Made by a program: the position numbers and the translations under genes
Part shown: positions 57,405 to 64,000 of the stretch, piece after piece
Layout: the number at the start of each line of letters is the position of its first letter
Numbering within the stretch: position 1 is the stretch's first letter
Origin: Phaeobacter italicus
GTDB lineage: Bacteria > Pseudomonadota > Alphaproteobacteria > Rhodobacterales > Rhodobacteraceae
NCBI RefSeq assembly: GCF_001258055.1
Contig: NZ_CVRM01000011.1
Location: forward strand, 1 to 64,000
Reading direction: 5' to 3'
Length of the DNA stretch: 64,000 nucleotides
Notes under the pieces: model-generated
The model's input: only the letters and a program-made list of their open reading frames with translations
The model's database searches: none
Told to the model about the DNA's origin: nothing

Positions 57405-58325
57405 GTGAGTGAGTCGAGCAGGACACTCCCGAAAGTGGCGGTATTGATGGGCGGCCCCTCGGCTGAGCGCGAGGTGTCACTTTCCACAGGGCGCGAATGC
57501 GCTGCCGCACTGCGGGATGAGGGGTATCAGGTCACAGAGCTGGACGCGGGTCCGGATCTTGCGGCGCAGCTTGCTGCGGATCGCCCGGATGTCGTCTTCA
57601 ACGCGCTGCATGGCCGCTGGGGCGAAGATGGGTGTGTGCAGGGGCTGCTGGAATGGCTTGCGATTCCCTACACGCATTCCGGTGTTCTGGCCTCGGCGCT
57701 GGCGATGGACAAACAGCGCTCGAAAGAGGCGTTTCGCGCCGCCGGTCTGCCGGTCGTGGACAGCGGGCTTTTCGCAAAATCCGACGTCTCTGCGGCCCAT
57801 GTGATGGCGCCGCCCTATGTCGTGAAACCCAACAACGAAGGCTCCAGCGTCGGGATCTATATCGTGCAGGAGGCCGCCAATACGCCGCCGCAGCTGTCTG
57901 AGGACATGCCGGATGAGGTGATGGTGGAAACCTATGCGCCGGGGCGTGAGCTGACCACCACGGTTGTCGACGGCAAGGCGCTGACGGTGACGGATATCCT
58001 CACTGACGGGTGGTATGATTTCGACGCCAAATACAAACCCGGTGGCTCGCGGCATGTGTTGCCTGCGGATCTGCCGGACGAGATTTTTCAGCTGTGTCTG
58101 GATTACGCGGTGCGCGCCCATGATGCGCTGGGGTGCCGCGGGGTGAGCCGGACCGATTTTCGCTGGGACGAAAGCCGTGGCAAGGACGGGCTGATCCTGC
58201 TGGAAACCAACACCCAGCCAGGCATGACGCCCACGTCGCTTGCGCCGGAACAGGCAGCCCATTGCGGCATGAGTTTTGGCCAGCTTTGCGCGTGGATGGT
58301 TGAGGATGCGTCATGCGGGCGCTGA
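57405..58325 (+). CDS. ddl: D-alanine--D-alanine ligase
   Basis: 306 residues with a GTG start at 57405; GAGG lies 8 bases upstream and the length then matches DdlB. ATP-grasp enzyme making the D-Ala-D-Ala used by Mur[84 protein letters not shown], and [11 protein letters not shown] with [15 protein letters not shown] are the substrate and Mg sites. Longer in-frame starts upstream lie in the non-coding leader. It overlaps ftsQ by 13 bases. Confidence 0.94.
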   Translation: MSESSRTLPKVAVLMGGPSAEREVSLSTGRECAAALRDEGYQVTELDAGPDLAAQLAADRPDVVFNALHGRWGEDGCVQGLLEWLAIPYTHSGVLASALAMDKQRSKEAFRAAGLPVVDSGLFAKSDVSAAHVMAPPYVVKPNNEGSSVGIYIVQEAANTPPQLSEDMPDEVMVETYAPGRELTTTVVDGKALTVTDILTDGWYDFDAKYKPGGSRHVLPADLPDEIFQLCLDYAVRAHDALGCRGVSRTDFRWDESRGKDGLILLETNTQPGMTPTSLAPEQAAHCGMSFGQLCAWMVEDASCGR

Positions 58326-59206
58326 TTGAGCGATTCACCAAACCCCGCAGCGGGCGCACTGATCCGGCGCCATCGCGGCTGACCTATCGGTTCCAGCGCT
58401 GGATGCTGACGCCGGGGATCCGCTTTGGCGTGCGGTTCGGCATTCCGTTCTGCCTGGTCTTTGTGGCCGGCGCGGCCTTTATGGCAGATGAGGGGCGGCG
58501 CGATCAGCTTCAGGTGCTGGTCAATGACATTCGCGCCTCGATCGAGGAACGGCCCGAGTTCATGGTCAATGTGATGGCCATCGACGGCGCAGGCACCAGC
58601 GTGTCGGAAGACATCCGCGAGGTTGTGCCGATTGATTTTCCTGTCAGCTCTTTTGATCTGGACCTGACCCAGATCCGCGACGAGATCACCGGGCTTGACC
58701 CGGTAGAGAGCGCAGATGTGCGCATCCGTCCGGGCGGGGTGTTGCAAGTGACCGTCGAAGAACGCACGCCAGCCGTTGTGTGGCGCAGCCGCGAGGGGCT
58801 TGCGCTGCTGGATGACACTGGCGTGCATGTTGCCGAACTGGGTGCGCGCAATCTGCATCCCAACCTGCCTTTGGTGGCGGGTGAGGGCGCGGATATGGCG
58901 ATCGAAGAGGCGCTGCGCCTCTTTGCGGTGGCCAAGCCGCTGGGGCCGCGTATTCGCGGATTGGTGCGGATCGGAGAGCGGCGCTGGGATCTGGTTCTGG
59001 ACCGTGGGCAGCGGATCATGCTGCCGTCGAAAAAACCGGTGCCCGCCCTGGAGCGGGTCATTGCCGTCAGCGAAGTGCGCGATCTGTTGGAGCGGGATGT
59101 GGCAGCCGTGGATATGCGGCTGGCTGCGCGCCCGACGGTTCGCATGACCCAGGCCGCCGTCGAGGATTGGTGGCGGATTCGTCAGTTGAATGCAGGTGGG
59201 CAGTAA
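58313..59206 (+). CDS. ftsQ: Cell division protein FtsQ
   Basis: 297 residues. Basic cytoplasmic tail, one membrane segment at about 40-58 ([21 protein letters not shown]), then a periplasmic part with a POTRA-like region (about 85-150, [42 protein letters not shown]) and the beta domain. It links FtsA/Z-side and septal enzymes through FtsB/L. Only 2 bases before ftsA. Confidence 0.93.
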   Translation: MRALIERFTKPRSGRTDPAPSRLTYRFQRWMLTPGIRFGVRFGIPFCLVFVAGAAFMADEGRRDQLQVLVNDIRASIEERPEFMVNVMAIDGAGTSVSEDIREVVPIDFPVSSFDLDLTQIRDEITGLDPVESADVRIRPGGVLQVTVEERTPAVVWRSREGLALLDDTGVHVAELGARNLHPNLPLVAGEGADMAIEEALRLFAVAKPLGPRIRGLVRIGERRWDLVLDRGQRIMLPSKKPVPALERVIAVSEVRDLLERDVAAVDMRLAARPTVRMTQAAVEDWWRIRQLNAGGQ

Positions 59207-59208
59207 TC

Positions 59209-60543
59209 ATGACTGATCTTTATCAATCCCAGCGCGCCATGCGGCAGATGCGACGTCAGGCGATGCAGCGCGGTGTCGTGGCCATTCTTGATGTGGGCAG
59301 CTCCAAGATCGCCTGTCTGGTGCTGCGCTTTGACGGCACGGGGCGGCTGAGCGAGGACAACTCTATCGGGTCGCTTGCGGGGCAGTCGGGGTTTCGGGTG
59401 ATCGGCGCGGCCACCACGCGGTCGCGCGGGGTGCAGTTTGGCGAGATCACCGCCATGCAGGAAACCGAACGTGCCATCCGTACCGCCGTGCAGGCGGCGC
59501 AGAAGATGGCCGAGGTGCGGGTGGATCACGTCATTGCCTGTTTCTCCGGGGCCAATCCGCGCTCTTACGGGCTGGACGCGCTGGTCGATCTGGAAGGGCA
59601 GGTCGTGACCGAAAATGAAATCGCCCGTGTGCTGGCCGCTTGCGAGGTGCCGGAATATGGCGCGGGTCGTGAAGTGCTGCATGCCCAGCCAGTGAATTTC
59701 GCGCTCGACAACCGCTCGGGGCTTAGTGATCCGCGCGGGCAGATGGGGCAGACGCTGGCGGTGGATATGCACATGCTGACTGTCGATGCCTCGACGGTGC
59801 AGAACCTCGTGCGCTGCATCCAGCGCTGTGATCTTGAACTGGCAGGGATTGCCTCTTCGGCCTATGCATCGGGCTTTTCGGCGCTGGTCGAGGACGAGCA
59901 GGAGCTGGGCGCTGCGTGCATCGACATGGGCGGCGGGTCGACCTCGATCTCTGTCTTCATGAAAAAGCACATGATCTATGCCGATGCGGTGCGCATGGGT
60001 GGCGATCACATCACCAGCGACATTTCCATGGGGCTTGGGGTGCCGACGGCCAATGCCGAGCGGATCAAGACCTTTCATGGCGGGGTTCATGCCACTGGCG
60101 CAGATGATCGCGAGATGATCGACATCCACGCCGATACCGGCGATTGGGAGCATGACCGCCGCACCGTCAGCCGGGCGGAACTGATCGGCATCATGCGTCC
60201 GCGGGTCGAGGAGATCCTGGAAGAGGTGCGCGCCCGACTTGATGCCGCCGGATTTGACAGCCTGCCAAGCCAGCAGATCGTGCTGACCGGGGGCTCCAGC
60301 CAGATCATGGGGCTGGATGGGTTGGCGAGCCGCATTCTGGGGCAGCAGGTCCGTCTGGGTCGTCCGCTGCGTGTTCACGGCCTGCCGCAGTCGGCCACTG
60401 GTCCGGGGTTTGCCTCGGCGGTGGGGCTGAGCCTGTTTGCCGCCCATCCGCAGGATGAGTGGTGGGATTTCGAGATGCCGGTGGATCGCAACGCCAGCGG
60501 CACCCTGCGGCGCGCGGTGAAGTGGTTCCGGGACAACTGGTAA
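59209..60543 (+). CDS. ftsA: Cell division protein FtsA
   Basis: 444 residues from the ATG at 59209. Actin-like protein that tethers FtsZ. Phosphate loops ILDVGSSKIACLVLRF and CIDMGGGSTSISVFM, adenosine motif VLTGGSSQIMGLDGLASRIL, and a C-terminal amphipathic membrane helix (TLRRAVKWFRDNW). It has an N-terminal extension of about 20 residues rich in Arg, Gln and Met. It follows ftsQ by 2 bases. Confidence 0.95.
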   Translation: MTDLYQSQRAMRQMRRQAMQRGVVAILDVGSSKIACLVLRFDGTGRLSEDNSIGSLAGQSGFRVIGAATTRSRGVQFGEITAMQETERAIRTAVQAAQKMAEVRVDHVIACFSGANPRSYGLDALVDLEGQVVTENEIARVLAACEVPEYGAGREVLHAQPVNFALDNRSGLSDPRGQMGQTLAVDMHMLTVDASTVQNLVRCIQRCDLELAGIASSAYASGFSALVEDEQELGAACIDMGGGSTSISVFMKKHMIYADAVRMGGDHITSDISMGLGVPTANAERIKTFHGGVHATGADDREMIDIHADTGDWEHDRRTVSRAELIGIMRPRVEEILEEVRARLDAAGFDSLPSQQIVLTGGSSQIMGLDGLASRILGQQVRLGRPLRVHGLPQSATGPGFASAVGLSLFAAHPQDEWWDFEMPVDRNASGTLRRAVKWFRDNW

Positions 60544-60980
60544 CCGGCCCGGCGCGACGCCGCCTTGCCCTGCCGCCGATGGGCGGTCGGGCAGAAAATT
60601 AAGCAGATGTTAACGAAAAACTTCCCCCGCGCTTCCGTTTCGCGGGTGACAGCGGATTCTTGCCGCGTTAATGTTGTGGTAACGACCGCTCCACGCGGCG
60701 CACGCAGGCCGAGCAGTGGCCAGCCAGACCCGTTAGAAGCAGCAGACTCAAGTGGCAGAAGCCCTTGGGCGCAAACGCTGTGTTGTGGTCACTGGCTGTC
60801 GCTTCCGCAAGATTTGCCATTATCGGCGAAATACCGCGAATTTGGGCGCTCATGTGTCCAGATTTTGTGGATTTTGACGCTTTTTGGGATGACGCGACTC
60901 GTGCTGCGCGGTAGGATTGGAGCGGATTAGGACAGGAATAGGCCCTTGCGGGAGGGCTGATAAACACAGGCGGAACGAGC
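60544..60980 (+). promoter_or_regulatory. ftsZ control region with two CtrA-like boxes
   Basis: 437 bases without a gene. A perfect TTAA-GCAGATG-TTAA lies at 60599-60613 and a one-off TTAA-TGTTGTG-GTAA at 60668-60682. CtrA, the cell-cycle response regulator of alphaproteobacteria, binds TTAA-N7-TTAA and controls ftsZ in Caulobacter (known). No convincing -35/-10 pair was identified; AGGACAGGAATA at 60930-60940 and GGCGG near 60970 precede the start codon. Confidence 0.65.
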
Positions 60981-62780
60981 ATGACCTTGAACCTTTCGAT
61001 GCCCGGCCAGGACGAGCTGAAGCCCCGGATTACCGTGTTTGGCGTCGGCGGTGCGGGCGGCAACGCTGTCAATAACATGATCGAGAAGCAGCTGGATGGC
61101 GTCGACTTTGTCGTTGCCAACACAGACGCGCAGGCCCTGCAGCAGAGCTCTGCCAAGAGCCGCGTGCAGCTGGGGATCAAAGTGACCGAAGGTCTGGGTG
61201 CGGGCGCGCGCCCCTCTGTTGGCTCCGCCGCCGCAGAAGAAAGCATCGAACAGATCGTCGACCATCTGGCCGGCGCGCATATGTGCTTTATCACCGCCGG
61301 TATGGGTGGCGGCACCGGGACCGGTGCGGCTCCGATCATCGCGCAGGCCGCCCGTGAGCTTGGCGTGCTGACCGTCGGCGTTGTGACCAAGCCGTTTCAG
61401 TTCGAAGGCAACAAGCGGATGCGTCAGGCCGAGGAGGGTGTCGAAGCCCTGCAAAAGGTCGTTGATACGCTGATCATCATTCCGAACCAGAACCTGTTCC
61501 GTCTGGCCAACGAAAAAACCACCTTCACCGAAGCCTTCTCGATGGCGGATGACGTTCTGTATCAGGGCGTGAAAGGTGTCACCGACCTGATGGTGCGTCC
61601 GGGTCTCATCAACCTCGACTTTGCCGATGTTCGCGCCGTGATGGACGAGATGGGCAAGGCGATGATGGGCACAGGCGAGGCCGAAGGCGAAGATCGCGCC
61701 GTTCAGGCCGCCGAGAAGGCGATCGCGAACCCGCTGCTCGACGAAATCAGCCTGAAGGGTGCGAAGGGTGTTCTCATCAACATCACCGGCGCCCACGACC
61801 TGACCCTGTTCGAGCTGGACGAAGCCGCCAACCGCATCCGCGAAGAGGTGGACCCGAACGCAAACATCATCGTCGGTTCGACCCTCGATACCGAGATGGA
61901 AGGCAAGATGCGCGTGTCCGTTGTGGCCACCGGCATCGATGCTGTTGACGTTCAGACCGATATCCCGGTGCCGCGTCGCCCGATGTCTGCACCGCTGAAA
62001 CAGACTGTCAGCGTTGAAGAAAACCGCGCCGCTGCTGCGGCTCCGCTGGAGCTGAACACCCCTGTCGAACAGCCCGCAGCCGAGGTTGCCGCAGCCCCCG
62101 CGCAAAAAGAGCCTTCGCTGTTTTCTGAGTTCAACAGCGCTGCACAGGCCGCTGATGGGCAATATGACGAGGTTGTCGAAGAAACCCACGACAACATGGG
62201 CGCCGACGGCCTGCCTGCACCGGCCTATCAGGGCAACGGTGTTCCGGATTTCCAGCCGCAGGCAGACGCTGCGGTGAACAACCCGGCAGAAACCTTTGTG
62301 GCCCCCAAGGCGCCTGCTCCCGGTACGCCGTCGCCCGAGGCGATCGTGCGTCTGCAGGCCGCTGCACAGCGCGCCCAGCCGCAGGCCCCGCAGCACCAGC
62401 CGGTGCAGCAACAGCAGCCGGTTCAGCAGCAGATGCAGCAGCGCCCGTCAATCGACGCTGTGCAGCCGCGCGCGCCGCAGCCCGCTCCGGCCCCGCAGCC
62501 TCAGGTGCAGCAGCAACAGCAGCAGCCGGTTCAACAGCCTGCCGCATCCGGTCAGGAACAGCGCCGCTTTGGCCTGAACTCTCTGATCCACCGCATGACC
62601 GGCAGTGCCGCGGACAATCAGGGCGCCGCGCGCCAGCAGCCGCCTGCGCCGCAGCCGCAGGTTGCCCAGCACGGTCATGGCCAGCAGGCCGCCGCCGCGC
62701 CGCAACCGCAGCAGCGTCAGGCCGATCCGGAGCAGGAGCGCATCGAAATTCCCGCCTTCCTGCGCCGCCAGGCCAACTAA
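60981..62780 (+). CDS. ftsZ: Cell division protein FtsZ
   Basis: 599 residues. Tubulin-like GTPase of the division ring. GGAGGN at 23-28, signature GGGTGTG (109-115), T7 loop [13 protein letters not shown]. The core ends near residue 320. An unusually long linker of about 265 residues follows, poor in structure and rich in Ala, Pro and Gln (runs such as QQQQQPVQQ), before the conserved C-terminal peptide [12 protein letters not shown], which binds FtsA. E. coli FtsZ has 383 residues. It has its own control region and terminator. Confidence 0.97.
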   Translation: MTLNLSMPGQDELKPRITVFGVGGAGGNAVNNMIEKQLDGVDFVVANTDAQALQQSSAKSRVQLGIKVTEGLGAGARPSVGSAAAEESIEQIVDHLAGAHMCFITAGMGGGTGTGAAPIIAQAARELGVLTVGVVTKPFQFEGNKRMRQAEEGVEALQKVVDTLIIIPNQNLFRLANEKTTFTEAFSMADDVLYQGVKGVTDLMVRPGLINLDFADVRAVMDEMGKAMMGTGEAEGEDRAVQAAEKAIANPLLDEISLKGAKGVLINITGAHDLTLFELDEAANRIREEVDPNANIIVGSTLDTEMEGKMRVSVVATGIDAVDVQTDIPVPRRPMSAPLKQTVSVEENRAAAAAPLELNTPVEQPAAEVAAAPAQKEPSLFSEFNSAAQAADGQYDEVVEETHDNMGADGLPAPAYQGNGVPDFQPQADAAVNNPAETFVAPKAPAPGTPSPEAIVRLQAAAQRAQPQAPQHQPVQQQQPVQQQMQQRPSIDAVQPRAPQPAPAPQPQVQQQQQQPVQQPAASGQEQRRFGLNSLIHRMTGSAADNQGAARQQPPAPQPQVAQHGHGQQAAAAPQPQQRQADPEQERIEIPAFLRRQAN

Positions 62781-62800
62781 GCGGATCACAAGACATCAGA

Positions 62801-62827
62801 AAAGGTCGCCAAATGGCGGCCTTTTTT
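62801..62827 (+). terminator. Terminator of ftsZ
   Basis: AAAGGTCGCC (62801-62810), loop AAAT, GGCGGCCTTT (62815-62824), one G-U pair, with the T-run reaching 62827. 20 bases after the ftsZ stop. Confidence 0.9.
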
Positions 62828-62833
62828 GTTTTG

Positions 62834-62848
62834 TTTACCGTCTGTTAA
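62834..62848. promoter_or_regulatory. CtrA-like box upstream of lpxC
   Basis: TTTA-CCGTCTG-TTAA, one base from TTAA-N7-TTAA, 145 bases before lpxC and just after the ftsZ terminator. Confidence 0.45.
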
Positions 62849-62992
62849 CCTGGAGTTGGCAGTCTTTCGCCTATCTGTTTCAGTCATGTTTCATTCCGTT
62901 ACAAAGATTGAGTTGAGCCTTTCGGGCCGACACCTTACCTCTGTTTCGCAACACGACCCTGTGAGGTCGGACCATACGAAACGAGGCACACC

Positions 62993-63928
62993 GTGCAGAA
63001 CACGCTTAAAGCATCAGTGACATTTGACGGGGTCGGACTGCACTCCGGCAAACCTGTCCGCATGATTCTGAAGCCTGCATCTGCCGATCACGGTATCTGT
63101 TTCCGCCGCACCGATATTTCGCTTGGCGACACATTGGTTCCCGCCCGCTGGGATCTGGTGGAGCGTACCGCGCTGTGCACCCGTCTGGTGAACACCTCTG
63201 GTGCCTCTGTGTCTACCGTTGAACACATCATGGCCGCACTGGCGGGTTGTGGTATCCACAACGCCCTGATCGAAATCGACGGTCCGGAAGTTCCGATCAT
63301 GGATGGCTCTTCGGCGCATTTCGTGCGCGGCATCATGCAGCAGGGCATCCAGCGTCTGGGCGCGCCTGTCACCGCGCTGCAGGTGATGAAACCGGTCACT
63401 GTCAGCCATGAGGGGGCAACCGCCACCCTGATGCCGAGCAACCGCCTGATCATCGAGTTCCACATTGATTTTGACGAGGCCGCGATTGGCCGTCAAAGCC
63501 GCACGCTGGACATGCGCAACGGTACGTTTGCGCGGGAACTTTGCGATTGCCGTACCTTCTGCCGCCGCGCGGATGTGGAAACCATGCAGGCCAATGGTCT
63601 GGCCCTCGGCGGTGTGCCGGGTGAGAACGCGATCGTCTTTGATGGTCCCGTGGTCGAAAGCGGCCAGGGGCTGCGCCACAGCGACGAGCCTGTGCGCCAT
63701 AAAATGCTGGATGCGCTGGGGGATCTGGCGCTGGCAGGTGGCCCGATCTTTGGCCACTACATCGGGGACCGCGCGGGTCACTCGCTGACCAACACGCTGC
63801 TGCGCGCGGCCTTTGCAACACCGGGTGCGCTGCGCAAGGTGTCCTGTGACCCGATCATGACCGCCCGCCTGCCGGGGCAGGGGTTGGTCTGGGCAGAAAT
63901 TCCGACAGAGACGCGCCGCGTCGCCTGA
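62993..63928 (+). CDS. lpxC: UDP-3-O-acyl-N-acetylglucosamine deacetylase
   Basis: 311 residues with a GTG start (GAGG 8 bases upstream). First committed step of lipid A synthesis. Zinc ligands H78 (STVEHIMAAL), H236 and D240 (RHKMLDALGDLAL), and the catalytic H263 (GDRAGHSLTN) all fit the E. coli positions within two residues. Placed after ftsZ, as at the end of many division clusters, which couples outer-membrane and septum synthesis. Confidence 0.96.
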   Translation: MQNTLKASVTFDGVGLHSGKPVRMILKPASADHGICFRRTDISLGDTLVPARWDLVERTALCTRLVNTSGASVSTVEHIMAALAGCGIHNALIEIDGPEVPIMDGSSAHFVRGIMQQGIQRLGAPVTALQVMKPVTVSHEGATATLMPSNRLIIEFHIDFDEAAIGRQSRTLDMRNGTFARELCDCRTFCRRADVETMQANGLALGGVPGENAIVFDGPVVESGQGLRHSDEPVRHKMLDALGDLALAGGPIFGHYIGDRAGHSLTNTLLRAAFATPGALRKVSCDPIMTARLPGQGLVWAEIPTETRRVA

Positions 63929-63945
63929 TCGGGGTATCGAGCAGA

Positions 63946-63972
63946 GGGCGTCGGCTGGGGGGCCTGACGCCC
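63946..63972. repeat. Inverted repeat after lpxC
   Basis: GGGCGTC (63946-63952) and GACGCCC (63966-63972) form a 7-bp stem 17 bases after the lpxC stop. No T-run follows, so termination is doubtful. Confidence 0.4.
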
Positions 63973-64000
63973 GAATTACCGACACCGTGACCCAACGTCA

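Overview
The window is a stretch of chromosome from a high-GC alphaproteobacterium of the Roseobacter/Rhodobacteraceae type. The signs are a DUF1127 (CcaF1-like) gene followed by four hairpins with CCTCCTCCC loops, two DUF2484 proteins between murC and murB, BioR-type boxes in front of a bioBFDAGC operon, CtrA-like TTAA-N7-TTAA sites in front of ftsZ, and a C-terminally extended Q/A/P-rich FtsZ. Genus cannot be fixed from the sequence alone. I see no prophage, transposase, CRISPR array or rRNA.

Layout. 1-6406: thiamine operon on the minus strand (thiC-thiO-thiS-thiG-thiE-thiF-thiD), led by a TPP riboswitch and a hairpin over the thiC ribosome binding site. 6533-12075: divergent biotin operon bioB-F-D-A-G-C with two BioR-like boxes. 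12198-15353: DUF2478 gene, tRNA-Tyr, rlmB, an exported YHS protein and a CoA-binding protein. 15582-21980: histidine genes on the minus strand (hisB-hisH, then hisA, then DUF2867-hisF-hisE), interrupted by an approximately 2.7 kb segment with a DUF2147 protein, a WGR-like protein, a peroxiredoxin-like protein and a divergent AraC regulator. 22240-24258: a stand-alone Lrp ligand-binding domain and a class III aminotransferase. 24425-27361: three tRNA-Gly(GCC) genes; a NaeI-type restriction endonuclease and its cytosine-5 methyltransferase lie between copies 2 and 3. 27532-39043: a small exported peptide, pyruvate carboxylase, an FMN alpha-hydroxy-acid oxidase, a membrane diguanylate cyclase, a UvrD/PcrA helicase, the CcsR-like RNA cluster with ccaF1, and apbC. 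39596-63928: a nearly complete division and cell wall cluster (mraZ, rsmH, ftsL, ftsI, murE, murF, mraY, murD, ftsW, murG, murC, two DUF2484, murB, ddl, ftsQ, ftsA, ftsZ, lpxC), with glsA and a BaiN-like flavoprotein lying antisense inside it.

How the parts connect. The thiamine and biotin operons share one divergent control region, each with its own sensor (riboswitch versus BioR repressor). Pyruvate carboxylase is a direct consumer of biotin. The division cluster shows its own regulatory marks: MraZ-type 10-bp repeats before mraZ, and CtrA-like boxes before ddl, ftsZ and lpxC, which suggests cell-cycle control of its distal half.

The least ordinary parts are the tandem CcsR-like stress RNAs (37242-37427), the restriction-modification pair set between repeated tRNA-Gly genes, the CCA-masking inverted repeats around all four tRNAs, and a ThiF-like protein that has lost its zinc cysteines but gained a rhodanese-like tail. 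These are mostly members of known families; none is proven here to be a wholly new system.
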